Below are positions 36,709-45,261 of a stretch of DNA of 64,000 nucleotides, piece after piece; the stretch's first letter is position 1; each line of letters opens with the position of its first letter. The stretch comes from Dehalococcoidia bacterium (GTDB lineage Bacteria > Chloroflexota > Dehalococcoidia > Lucifugimonadales > SHYT01). The notes under the pieces were generated by a model, which saw only the letters and a program-made list of their open reading frames with translations, searched no databases and was not told the origin of the DNA. Both the position numbers and the translations under genes were made by a program. The stretch is from NCBI GenBank assembly GCA_009693045.1, contig SHXZ01000001.1:1-64000 (forward strand), read 5' to 3'.

Positions 36709-37518
36709 CTACCTGTCCCTGACGTCCTTTCCAGCTTCCCGCAGCGCCCGCTTCGCCTGCTGCCACAGCTGTTCCTTCTCCGCCAGCGGCAACTGGGTGA
36801 ACGCCATGCCTCGCTCGTGAGAGGCCTGCTCCATGTGCCGGAACCGCCTCCCGAAACGCTGCGTCGCCCCGCGCAACGCGCTCTCCGCGTCCAGGCCCAT
36901 CCAGCGTGCCACGTTCACCACCGTGAACAGCACGTCGCCAAGCTCCGCCTCCCGCTCGTCCGGCGTCCCGGCTCGTTCCAGCTCCCCAAGCTCCTCCATC
37001 ACTTTTGCGGTCACGTCCTTGAACGCCTCCCACTCAAAACCGGCGCGCACCGCCCGCTGCGAGGTCACCTGCGCGTAGGCCAACGCGGGCATGGACGGCG
37101 ACACCCCGTCGAGCAGCGACTCGCGGCCCGCGCGTTCTTTCTCTTTGAGCGCCTCCCACTGCTCCTCCACCTCCTTGACCGTCGTGGCGGTCGCGTCGCC
37201 GAAGACGTGCGGGTGCCGCCGCACCAGCTTGTCGTTGAGCTGCCTGAACACCTGCGCGTACGTGAACTCACCCAGCTCCTCGGCGATCTGGCAGTGGAAC
37301 GCCACCTGGAGCAGCAGGTCCCCCAGTTCCTCCCCGAGGCCACGGGCGTCCTGGCGGTCCAGCGCGTCCAGCGCCTCGTAGCACTCTTCAAGGAGCGTTT
37401 TCCGCAGCGACTGGTGCGTCTGCTCCCGGTCCCACGGGCAGCCGCCGGACGCCCGGAGCCGCGCCAGGAGCCGCCGCAGCCCCTCAAACGAGTCCATGTC
37501 CGGCTGTGATGTGGCCAT
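36709..37518 (-). CDS. mazG: Nucleoside triphosphate pyrophosphohydrolase MazG
   Basis: A 269-residue tandem MazG protein that hydrolyses NTPs to NMPs and pyrophosphate. The start at 37518 (MATSQPDMDSFEGLRRLLARLR) has a perfect GGAGGT 5 bases upstream; 37557 is too long. The first domain has GCPWDREQTHQSL, LLEECYEALDAL and EELGDLLLQVAFH; the second has VMEELGELERA and EAELGDVLFTVVNVARW. Both EExxE-12-ExxD metal sites look intact. It is divergent from the DUF1461 gene. Confidence 0.95.
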   Translation of the reverse strand: MATSQPDMDSFEGLRRLLARLRASGGCPWDREQTHQSLRKTLLEECYEALDALDRQDARGLGEELGDLLLQVAFHCQIAEELGEFTYAQVFRQLNDKLVRRHPHVFGDATATTVKEVEEQWEALKEKERAGRESLLDGVSPSMPALAYAQVTSQRAVRAGFEWEAFKDVTAKVMEELGELERAGTPDEREAELGDVLFTVVNVARWMGLDAESALRGATQRFGRRFRHMEQASHERGMAFTQLPLAEKEQLWQQAKRALREAGKDVRDR

Positions 37519-37583
37519 GCCGCACCTCCGTTCCAGTTGCCTGTCAGTTGTCTGCATGGTACCCCGTCGCGGATACTGTGACC

Positions 37584-38312
37584 ATGCTCGTGAAAGTTCC
37601 GGCTCAACGTGCCGCCCTGTCCGCCTCGCTACGACGCCTCGTTTTCTGGCTGTCCGTGCTCGCCGTGCTGGCTACACCCGTGTTTCTGGTCACCAGCAGC
37701 GTGACGTGGGCCTTCAACTTTCCGGACCTCTACACCTACGGCTTTCAGAAGTACGAGATCGCTCCACAAATGGTCATGCCCCCCGAGGAGCTGGAGCGTA
37801 TCGCCGCCGAGATTCGCGCGTACTGGAACAACGACGCCCAGCTGCTTGACGCGCGCTACGCCGGCAAGCCGTTCTTCAACCAGCGCGAATTGACTCACCT
37901 CCGCGACGTGAAGGGGCTGGTGCGCGGCGTGGCGACCTGGCGCTGGGTCACGTTGGGCTACCTGCTGGCCTTCGTCGCGGCCGGAGCAGCCTGGTACGCT
38001 ATGACGCGGGACCACCGCGCGCTGACGCGCGCCTCAGCGTGGGGCGGCGGCCTCACGCTGGCGCTCGTGGCGGCGTGCGGTGTGGCGTTCCTGGCGGCGT
38101 TTGACTGGCTCTTCCTCCTCTTCCACCGCCTCAGCTTCGCCAACGACTTGTGGCAGCTCACCTGCCCCGGCGACAACCTGGTCTGTCTCTTCCCGGAAGG
38201 CTTCTGGTTTGACGCCACCATGTTGATCGTGCTCGCCACGGTCGTAGAGGCGGCTCTGCTGCTGGCGCTGGGCCTTGCCGCTCGCCGCCTTCTGCGCGGT
38301 ACAATGCGCTGA
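37584..38312 (+). CDS. TIGR01906/DUF1461 integral membrane protein
   Basis: A 242-residue protein with four to five helices (LVFWLSVLAVLATPVFLVTSSV, WVTLGYLLAFVAAGAAWYAM, GLTLALVAACGVAFLAAFDWLFLLF, MLIVLATVVEAALLLALGLAA). The extracytoplasmic loops hold FNFPDLYTYGFQKYEI and FFNQRELTHLRDVKGL, which are the usual signature of TIGR01906, an uncharacterised family common in Gram-positive bacteria and Chloroflexota. It is followed 18 bp later by an MFS transporter gene on the same strand. Confidence 0.85.
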   Translation: MLVKVPAQRAALSASLRRLVFWLSVLAVLATPVFLVTSSVTWAFNFPDLYTYGFQKYEIAPQMVMPPEELERIAAEIRAYWNNDAQLLDARYAGKPFFNQRELTHLRDVKGLVRGVATWRWVTLGYLLAFVAAGAAWYAMTRDHRALTRASAWGGGLTLALVAACGVAFLAAFDWLFLLFHRLSFANDLWQLTCPGDNLVCLFPEGFWFDATMLIVLATVVEAALLLALGLAARRLLRGTMR

Positions 38313-38330
38313 CAGGACTGAAACAGGCTG

Positions 38331-39572
38331 GTGGCCCAGGTGTTGCGTGCCGCCGTTCCGCCGATCATGCGCCCGCTGCGCCACCGCGGCTTTGCGTTCC
38401 TGTGGGCGGCCTCAACGCTCGCCGTGATTGGCGGCGCCGGGGCCAGCATCGCGACGGCGTGGCAAATCCTCACCATGCAGGGCTCGGCGGTTGACCTGGG
38501 CTTGCTCGTCGCCCTGCTCACCGCGGCCAACCTGGTCACGCTGCCGCTCGGGGGGATCGTCGCCGACCGGTTTCCCAGGGAGCGCATCCTGCTCGTCGCG
38601 GCGCTTCTCTCGGCCTTCAGCAGCATCGGCATCAGCGTCCTGATCCGTTTTGACCTGCTGCAGATATGGCACCTGTACGCGCTGGCGGTGTTCTTTGGCG
38701 CGCTGGCCTCCCTGCGCGCCCCGGCGAGCCAGGCCATTCGCCCGACGTTGCTGCCCAAGGACGACCTGCTCAAGGGCAACGCGCTCATCGCGTCGTCCGC
38801 GCATCTGGTCGGGATGGTCGGCGCCGCCCTGGGGGGCATCCTGGTGGATCTGTGGGGCACGGAAGGCGCGTTCGCCTTTCAAGGTGCCCTGGGCACGTTG
38901 AGCGCCCTCTGCCTTCTCGGGGTCCGCCCATCATTTGCGACCGAGCCGCCCAGTGACCAGCCCCGAGGTCCTTGGCTGCGGCCAATTGGCGAGGGCATCG
39001 CGGCGGTCAGGCGCATCCCGTGGGTCTGGGGGACCATCGTCCTGTTCGCGTTAGGCAACGCCTTCGCCGCCGCCTCGCTGAACGTCGCCATACCCGTGCG
39101 CATCCGCGAGGAGCTGCACCTGGACGCCACCGTGCTGGGGACCATGAACTCTGCGGGCGCGGCGGGGGCTTTGGCAGCGGCGCTGGTCCTCGGCCAAACG
39201 CGGTCGGTTCGCCAGGGCGGAGTCGTCGCCTTCTGCGGCATTATCCTGGGTGGACTGGCCCTGGCCGCCACCGGGTTCCAGACCACTACGTTTGGGCTTC
39301 TCGCCTCGGCGTTCTTCGGGTGGGCCGGGTTGGCCGTCTTTGTCCTAATCTGGAACAGCACGCTGCAGCGCAAGATCCCGACCCGTCTCCTGGGCAGGGT
39401 GTCCAGCGTTGACGGGTTTGGCTCCCTCATCCTGGTGCCCGTCGGCGTCCCGTTGCTGAGCATCCTCGTGCACCGCATGGGCGCCACCGATGTCCTGTTG
39501 GGGAGCGGCCTGGCCGTCGTCGCCCTGGCCGTTCTCGCGCTGGCCCTGCCTGCCGTCCGCCGCTGGGACTGA
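38331..39572 (+). CDS. MFS transporter, enterobactin-exporter/DHA3-like
   Basis: A 413-residue, 12-helix transporter from GTG 38331. GGIVADRFPRERILL between helices 2 and 3 is the MFS motif A; RAPASQAIRPTLLPKDDLLKGNAL after helix 4 is typical of the TetV/Tap/EntS-like DHA3 group. It should export a small molecule using the proton gradient. The substrate is unknown. It is probably in one message with the upstream DUF1461 gene. Confidence 0.88.
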   Translation: MAQVLRAAVPPIMRPLRHRGFAFLWAASTLAVIGGAGASIATAWQILTMQGSAVDLGLLVALLTAANLVTLPLGGIVADRFPRERILLVAALLSAFSSIGISVLIRFDLLQIWHLYALAVFFGALASLRAPASQAIRPTLLPKDDLLKGNALIASSAHLVGMVGAALGGILVDLWGTEGAFAFQGALGTLSALCLLGVRPSFATEPPSDQPRGPWLRPIGEGIAAVRRIPWVWGTIVLFALGNAFAAASLNVAIPVRIREELHLDATVLGTMNSAGAAGALAAALVLGQTRSVRQGGVVAFCGIILGGLALAATGFQTTTFGLLASAFFGWAGLAVFVLIWNSTLQRKIPTRLLGRVSSVDGFGSLILVPVGVPLLSILVHRMGATDVLLGSGLAVVALAVLALALPAVRRWD

Positions 39573-40370
39573 CCTTCGCGATGCCCCAGAGCCACCTAAG
39601 ACCATCCCTGGGCAAAGGTGACAGGCTGCTCCTGATTTGCACGAGCTCACCCCATGTGCCTGCCTCGCTAGGTGAGAGCCAGCGCCCCACTCCGCACCAT
39701 GGAGAGGGGAAGGGGTGACGTTAGAACCCTTCCTGCCACCTCAACGACAAACTGGTGTAATGCCAGTCCTGAGAAAAGATGGCAACGAATGGCCTTCAAC
39801 CTCACCCCCCCTGGCACCCAGAGCCTTTCAATTCTCAGCAAGTAAGAAATACTGGGGCCGACGAAACAACAGAAACCTAGATTCATCGCGCGTCACGTGA
39901 CAGCTTTGGAGCCAGGAGAGATGCTTCGCTCCGCTCGGCATGGCAGAATTGAAAGACCCTGCCTGGCATCCACGCGCCGCGTGAATACCTGGGGATGAGG
40001 TCTCTAGGGATGCGCGCCACAACGTGCTGTGATTCATTGGAGCTGGCATGAATTAGCGCGGATGCCATGAACCTATCCAGCAACTGCCCCGCCCATGAGA
40101 GCATGCCCTGAGCGAAGCGAATGGGGCGCGGCATATGCCCCGCCCTCATGGGCGGGGTCTGGAAGGTTATTGGATAGGTACTGAGCCTCCTAGCCGTCGC
40201 CAAGCACTCTCCTTGCCCACCATATTGCCCTTCTTGTGGCCTTTTCACCCCGTGCTTTCCAAGCGCACCAGACTGGCACGCGAGCCACGCTCTCGCCGAG
40301 CCGCGTATATAATGGCCTCCTGCATGCGCCCACGCGGAGAAGCGCAGAGGGCGCACCTTAAGAGGGCCTT
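39573..40370. other. Repeat-rich intergenic region
   Basis: Eight hundred bases between two MFS genes, with no gene I can support. It contains a GATGCTTCGCTCCGCTC segment near 39919-39935 that resembles the terminal arm of repeat family P2. It also holds a large hairpin with the arms CCCCGCCCATGAG at 40087-40099 and 40145-40157 enclosing a copy of the AGCCCTGAGC motif. Composition is lower in GC than its neighbours around 39830-39900. Confidence 0.5.
40087..40157. repeat. Hairpin enclosing a dispersed AGCCCTGAGCG motif
   Basis: Perfect 13-bp arms (40087-40099 with 40145-40157) surround TGCCCTGAGCGAAGCGAATG at 40104-40123, the best match to the dispersed consensus. An inner GGGGC/GCCCC stem follows. 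No terminal repeats typical of a transposon are seen. Confidence 0.55.
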
Positions 40371-41645
40371 ATGCCGACACCCACCCCCGCGAGGCGCCAG
40401 CCACGCATCTTCTACGGCTGGTACATCGTCCTCGGCAGCGTCATCGTCAACTTCTACCTCTCGGTCGTCTACTTCCAGGGTTTCCAGGTCTTCTTTCTGC
40501 CCATCGTCCGGGAGTTCGGCTGGAGCCGCGCAACCACCTCCGGCGCCTTCTCCCTGCGGCAGATGGAGTCGGGCCTGCTCGCGCCCGTCGTTGGGCTGCT
40601 GGTGGACAGGTGGGGGCCGCGCGCCGTCATCATCCTGGGCGTCATCATCAGCGGCGCGGGCCTAGTGCTCCTCTCGCGCGTCAACTCGCTGTGGATGTTC
40701 TACCTGGCTTTCCTGCTGACGTCGCTGGGGACGAGCGGCGTCTCCCACGGCGTCTCGTGGCCGGCTGCGGTCGCGGCATGGTTTCGGCGGCTGCGCGGGC
40801 GCGCGATGGGCATCGCCACACTGGGGCCGGTGGTCGGCGGGCCGTTCGTGGTCACCGTGGCGTTTCTGGAAGGATGGCTGGGATGGCGCACCTCGCTCCT
40901 CGTCCTCGGAGTCGGCCTGTGGGTCATCGGCATTCCGGCAGGGATGCTCGCGCGGACGTCCCCTGAGCGCTACGGCTACCGTCCGGACGGCGACAGGCCG
41001 AGGCCCGGGGAGACGGAGGCCGAGGAGCGGCGGCGGAACGACCGAGGCTGGGGCTTCACGGCGCGGCAGGCGGTGCGCTCCCGCACATTCTGGCTCATCG
41101 CCCTGCTGTTCGGCATTCAGGGGCTGGGCACCAGCGGGCTGATGGTGCACCTGATCCCGCTGTTGGAGGACCGCCAGTTCAGCGCGGAGCAGGCGGCGTC
41201 CATCGTCGGCGCGGTGTTCCTTCTGAGCGGCATCGGGCGCATCGGCGCCGGCCTATTTGTTGACCTCCTAGACCAGCGCCTCATCATCCTCAGCTTGCTC
41301 GGGCTCCAAATCGGCGCTCTCCTCGTCTTAACCCTGGCGGGAGGGCATAACTGGTGGCTAGTCGTCTTGTTTGTCACGCTCTTCGGGCCGGGCTTCGGCG
41401 GCACGGTGCCTCTCCGCCCTCTCCTGATCATGCAGCGCTTTGGGCCGCGCGCGTTCGGCGCGATCAACGGGCTGACGCAGAGCGCGGCCGTCGGCACGGG
41501 CGTCATCGGCCCGATCCTGTACGGGCGCATCTTTGACGTCACGGGCGCATACGACCTCGCGCTCTACATCTCCATGGCCGGCGTGGCCGCGTCCATCCCC
41601 TTCGCGCTGTGGCTCGGCAAGCGTCAGGAGCTGATGCCGACATAA
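40371..41645 (+). CDS. MFS transporter, oxalate/formate-antiporter (OFA)-like
   Basis: A 424-residue, 12-helix transporter. The start IFYGWYIVLGSVIVNFY and the helix-4 region FLPIVREFGWSRATTSGAFSL are hallmarks of the monocarboxylate/oxalate-formate branch of MFS. MotifA-like LLVDRWGPRAVIILG follows helix 2. A central cytoplasmic loop is charged (TEAEERRRNDRGW). It may carry a short carboxylate; the D-2-hydroxyacid dehydrogenase encoded 120 bp downstream makes a hydroxy- or oxoacid substrate plausible but not shown. Confidence 0.85.
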   Translation: MPTPTPARRQPRIFYGWYIVLGSVIVNFYLSVVYFQGFQVFFLPIVREFGWSRATTSGAFSLRQMESGLLAPVVGLLVDRWGPRAVIILGVIISGAGLVLLSRVNSLWMFYLAFLLTSLGTSGVSHGVSWPAAVAAWFRRLRGRAMGIATLGPVVGGPFVVTVAFLEGWLGWRTSLLVLGVGLWVIGIPAGMLARTSPERYGYRPDGDRPRPGETEAEERRRNDRGWGFTARQAVRSRTFWLIALLFGIQGLGTSGLMVHLIPLLEDRQFSAEQAASIVGAVFLLSGIGRIGAGLFVDLLDQRLIILSLLGLQIGALLVLTLAGGHNWWLVVLFVTLFGPGFGGTVPLRPLLIMQRFGPRAFGAINGLTQSAAVGTGVIGPILYGRIFDVTGAYDLALYISMAGVAASIPFALWLGKRQELMPT

Positions 41646-41764
41646 CCACCTAGGCGACCAGCGCCGCGCCTGGGAAGCCGACTTGCCGCTCTGCGAAGAT
41701 TGGCGCGGTGTTGCGCCGACGCTCCGATCAGGCCACAATGAGCCAAACGGCTTGAGGATGCCAC

Positions 41765-42823
41765 GTGGACACCGTCAACGTGCTCGTCATGGCGCCTATG
41801 CTGGGACGCGACCTTTCTTTCATCCGGGAGGTAAGCGAGCGGGTGCGCGTGCTGGACGGCAACGACGCGTACGCAGCCGAGCTGGCCAAACTGGGGATTG
41901 CCGAATGGCGTCCCGCTGACCAGGTCCCCGGCGCGGCCACGCCACAACCTATCAACGACCTTTGGGCAGAGGCTGAGGTGGTCGTCATGAGCTTCCCCGT
42001 CCTGCCGGTGGTGGCGGCCCGTGCGCCCAGGCTCCGGTGGCTGCACCACACGCAGGCGGGGGTCTCCAACCTCTGGGGTTCGGACGTTTGGACGTCGGAC
42101 CTGGTGTTGACCTCCGGCAGGGGCGTCGTGGGCGCCGGGCCCATCGCAGAGTACGTTATCGCGGGGACGATGTTCTTCGCGCGGGGACTGCATCAGAGCA
42201 CGCTGGACAAGCGCGGGGGCCGGATGCACCGCTCGCAGTACGGCGCGATGGCAACATTGCGCGGAGCAACCATGGGGGTCATCGGGTTGGGTGGCATCGG
42301 CAAGGAAGTCGCGCGGCTGGCCAGGGGCTTGGGCATGCGGGTGGTGGCCACCCGGCGGTCGGTGACGGCCCCGCAAGAGGACGCGGAGGGGGTTGACCTG
42401 CTGCTTCCATCAGGCCGCCTGATGGAGATGGCGGCGCAGAGCGACTTCCTGGCGGTGTGCTCGCAGCGGACGACGGAGACGGAAAAGTTCATCAACCGCG
42501 CGGTGCTGGCGGTGATGAAGCCGAGCGCGGTGCTCATCAACATCGCACGAGGTGAGGAGGTGGACGAGGACGCGCTGGTGGAGGCGCTGCGGGAGCAGCG
42601 AATCGGTGGTGCGGTGCTGGACGTGTACGACGGAGAGCTAGGGGGCAAACCACCCCGCCACGAGCTGCTTGAGCTGCCCAATGTGCTGCTAACGCCGCAC
42701 ATATCCCCGGGCGGGGACCGGGACTTTGTTGGGCCGATCCGGGAGCTGTTCCTGGAGAACTTGCGCCGCTACCTGGACGGCAAGCCTCTGATCAACGTCG
42801 TGGACCGCGCGAGGGGGTATTGA
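41765..42823 (+). CDS. D-2-hydroxyacid dehydrogenase family protein
   Basis: A 352-residue NAD(P)-dependent dehydrogenase from GTG 41765. The nucleotide-binding loop is MGVIGLGGIGKEVARLA (about 175-191). Active-site residues read as Arg in INIARGEEVDEDAL and His in LLTPHISPGG; the usual Glu lies in or near VLDVYDGELGG. It reduces a 2-oxoacid or oxidises the matching D-hydroxyacid. The first 100 residues form the substrate domain and are less conserved. It follows an OFA-type transporter gene on the same strand. Confidence 0.9.
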   Translation: MDTVNVLVMAPMLGRDLSFIREVSERVRVLDGNDAYAAELAKLGIAEWRPADQVPGAATPQPINDLWAEAEVVVMSFPVLPVVAARAPRLRWLHHTQAGVSNLWGSDVWTSDLVLTSGRGVVGAGPIAEYVIAGTMFFARGLHQSTLDKRGGRMHRSQYGAMATLRGATMGVIGLGGIGKEVARLARGLGMRVVATRRSVTAPQEDAEGVDLLLPSGRLMEMAAQSDFLAVCSQRTTETEKFINRAVLAVMKPSAVLINIARGEEVDEDALVEALREQRIGGAVLDVYDGELGGKPPRHELLELPNVLLTPHISPGGDRDFVGPIRELFLENLRRYLDGKPLINVVDRARGY

Positions 42824-42870
42824 TTGAGGTGTGCGGGGAATCAGGCGAGGAGAAACGACCTTATTTTCGC

Positions 42871-42960
42871 CATTCTGAGCGGAGCGAGGAATCTCTCCAG
42901 GTATCTGGGCGGGTAACAAAACGCGGGGAGATTCCTCAGTCGCTTCGCTCCCTCAGAATG
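42871..42960. repeat. Repeat family P2, copy 1 (about 90 bp with inverted ends)
   Basis: The element begins CATTCTGAGCGGAGCGAGG and ends CGCTTCGCTCCCTCAGAATG. The ends are imperfect inverted repeats, and GAATCTC/GGAGATTC form an inner pair. A second copy at 57246-57337 is nearly 90% identical by eye. It sits between the dehydrogenase and the PfkB kinase gene and encodes nothing. Confidence 0.8.
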
Positions 42961-43025
42961 GCAGGGATAAGCGCGATTCTGCGGTAACGGCTATCCAGCC
43001 AGCCCAGCACCCATCGGATCAGCAA

Positions 43026-43964
43026 TCACGATGACAGTCCCCCAAACGCCTCCCTGAACCGCTCGCCGAACTCAGCCATGCTGAACGCGTACTCTTGAGT
43101 GCCGTATGTCTCCACAACGTACGCCGCGCACGTCGCGCCCATCCTGGCGCAGTGCGGCAGCGGCTGGGCGTCCACCATCCCCCTGATGATCCCCGCGCGG
43201 AACGCGTCCCCCGCGCCGGTGGGGTCCACCACGCGCCTGGGCTTCACCGCTGGCACGTCCGTGTGGCCGTCCCGCGTGATCACAGTTGAGCCGTGCTCGC
43301 CCTTGGTCACGATGACCGCGCCCGCGAGCCGCAGCAGGCCCGCCACGTCCGTGCCCATCTTGCGGCAGACCAACTCCGTTTCGTAGTCGTTGGCGATAAA
43401 CAGCCGCGCGCCCGTCACGCCCTCGCGGAGATCCTCCGCGCTGAGCGCCGGTATCGCCTGGCCTGGGTCAAAAATGTACGGCACGCGCTTTTGCTTGTAT
43501 GTGCGCGCGAAGTCCACCATGTCACGCGTGTTGCCCGGCGCGACGATGGCGAAGCTGGCCTTTGGGTCCACGTGGCTGAAATCGTACTGCGCCTGCTGCT
43601 TCATCGCGCCTGGGTTGAACCCGGTGATCTGGTTGTCGGCCTGGTCGGTGGTGATGAACGCGCCCGCCGTGAACTCCTCGCGGACGACGCGCACGCCCTC
43701 GGTGCCGACGTGGTTCTGCGACAGCCACTCCAGGTACCGCTCGTGGTCCTTGCCGATGGTGGCGATGACCGTCGGCTCTAGACCCAGCATCGCCAAGCCG
43801 TACGCGATGTTCCCCGCCGTGCCGCCGAACTTCTCCACCATGCTGGTGACCGTGAACGAGATGTTGATCGTGTGCGCCTTCTCCGGCACGATGTGGTCGG
43901 AAAACCGCCCGGGAAAGTCCATGATGCGGTCGTAGGCCAGCGAGCCGGACACGAGGATTTTCAA
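43026..43964 (-). CDS. PfkB-family carbohydrate/nucleoside kinase
   Basis: A 312-residue ribokinase-fold enzyme. The N-terminal GSLAYDRIMDFPGRFSDH and FGGTAGNIAYGLAMLG form the substrate lid. The anion hole and catalytic base are in VVDPTGAGDAFRAGIIRGM (about 247-265). It is closest in pattern to archaeal/bacterial adenosine-kinase-like PfkB proteins, but substrate assignment needs more than motifs. It lies on the minus strand between a repeat and a DinB-like gene, with no obvious operon partner. Confidence 0.92.
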   Translation of the reverse strand: MKILVSGSLAYDRIMDFPGRFSDHIVPEKAHTINISFTVTSMVEKFGGTAGNIAYGLAMLGLEPTVIATIGKDHERYLEWLSQNHVGTEGVRVVREEFTAGAFITTDQADNQITGFNPGAMKQQAQYDFSHVDPKASFAIVAPGNTRDMVDFARTYKQKRVPYIFDPGQAIPALSAEDLREGVTGARLFIANDYETELVCRKMGTDVAGLLRLAGAVIVTKGEHGSTVITRDGHTDVPAVKPRRVVDPTGAGDAFRAGIIRGMVDAQPLPHCARMGATCAAYVVETYGTQEYAFSMAEFGERFREAFGGLSS

Positions 43965-44077
43965 ACGGTTCCTCCGATTTTCCTCTTCACATCGTGGAGG
44001 ATAGACCAGTGTTCACTCTCCCGCCAGGAGGCGCCGGGCAGCCCGCGTCCCACCTTCGTCCCGTCGCGGTCATTCTG

Positions 44078-44584
44078 CTACACCCACCGAGTGTGCAGCT
44101 TGAAGGCGTACTCAATGCGGTCCATTTGCCCGCCCTCGTGGTACTCAATCTGCCGCATGATCACCCCGCTGACGCTCTGCTCCGGTGCGTTAGGCCCAAA
44201 GCCCGGGACCTTCTTTCCCAGCACCGAGTCGTCCATCCCCCTCAGGTCTTCCAGCGCCTGAGCGTGGCCCCTGTGGGTTTCCTCCGCCAGCTCCGCGATG
44301 GACCTGCCCCGGCGCTCCGCCACTTGCTGCTCGTTCCGCTCGTCAACGGACATGCCACCGGGAGCGGGAGGAGGCGCCTTTCCGGAAGCCCGATCAAGCG
44401 CCCGCTGCGCCGCCGCCGTCACTCGTCCCGACGCCGCAATGTGCGACAGGCAAGCCTTCACGGTCCACTTGCCCCCGTCGTCCAGCAGCGGCGAGCCTGC
44501 GTACGTCTCCATGAGCGGCCCCAGCCTCGCCAGCCGTGCCTCCGACTCCTTCATCGCATCCTGGATCGCAAACCGAGACGCCAT
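44078..44584 (-). CDS. DinB-superfamily protein
   Basis: The start at 44584 (MASRFAIQDAMKESEARLARL) has an AGGAGG-like site 4-9 bases upstream; longer starts at 44611 and 44683 lack support. The 168-residue product is a four-helix-bundle DinB/mycothiol-maleylpyruvate-isomerase-like protein: GKWTVKACLSHIAASGR with the first metal histidine, then HRGHAQALEDL, and IMRQIEYHEGGQMDRIEYAF with the last histidines. The biochemical role of most such proteins is unknown. Confidence 0.8.
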   Translation of the reverse strand: MASRFAIQDAMKESEARLARLGPLMETYAGSPLLDDGGKWTVKACLSHIAASGRVTAAAQRALDRASGKAPPPAPGGMSVDERNEQQVAERRGRSIAELAEETHRGHAQALEDLRGMDDSVLGKKVPGFGPNAPEQSVSGVIMRQIEYHEGGQMDRIEYAFKLHTRWV

Positions 44585-44769
44585 CGCTCCCTCCTCGTGT
44601 CCTGCCCTCATGCCGTTTGTGTCGTACATCGGTAAGATAAACGTCGCCCGCCTCAGAAAACTCCGCCGCCACCATCTGCGCAATCTGCGGATTCGCAGCC
44701 TTACGTTCTCACTCCTCGCAAGAGATTGTACAATGGCACGGTCACCTGATTCTGCTGCGTGAGAACGCG

Positions 44770-45111
44770 ATGAAACGAATCCGCGTGTACTGGCGCAACC
44801 AGCCCGACGATCTGAAGGTGCTGGACGTTGTGGGTCACATCCGCTTTGGCCCGGACGACGAGGAGCTGGTGACCACCGACTCGGCGCTGCCCACCATGCA
44901 CGCCCTGGTGCGGGAGTTCCCGGAACAGTTCTGGATGGAAGACGTGCAGGACGTGGACCCGCCCGCGGCCGCCGAGCTGGTCTGCAAGCTCGCCTCGGCG
45001 GCTTCGTCGCCAGGCCTGCTACGGCAGCTTGTTCAGCTCGTGAGCACCGAAAGCGTCGAAGCCGCGGACCGGCTCAAGGCGCAGTACCGCGACCGCTTGG
45101 AGTCCACATAG
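44770..45111 (+). CDS. Unknown acidic protein of 113 residues
   Basis: No family recognised. The first half (KRIRVYWRNQPDDLKVLDVVGHIRFG) looks like alternating beta strands, and the second half (AAAELVCKLASAASSPGLLR, ESVEAADRLKAQYRDRLES) like two amphipathic helices. There is no signal or membrane segment. It stands alone upstream of a palindrome and the HdrD-like gene, and diverges from the DinB-like gene. Confidence 0.6.
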   Translation: MKRIRVYWRNQPDDLKVLDVVGHIRFGPDDEELVTTDSALPTMHALVREFPEQFWMEDVQDVDPPAAAELVCKLASAASSPGLLRQLVQLVSTESVEAADRLKAQYRDRLEST

Positions 45112-45157
45112 AGGATGGGTTGGCTCAGCCTCCAATAATGGGAGTGCCTTTGACGAC

Positions 45158-45192
45158 GTGTAGAGGCGGGTTTGAAACCCGCCCCTACGTAA
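45158..45192. repeat. GTAGGGGCGGGTTT-type palindrome
   Basis: GTAGAGGCGGGTTT (45161-45174) pairs with AACCCGCCCCTAC (45177-45189) apart from one mismatch, with ACG/CGT at the base. The stem matches the 26911-26940 hairpin in its outer half. There is no T-run. It lies 70 bp upstream of the HdrD-like gene. Confidence 0.55.
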
Positions 45193-45261
45193 CGTGGTGG
45201 TGACGATGGTTGTTCTGGCGCGCGCGAATATCGACACAAAGGATTCTTAGGAGAGCAGCCC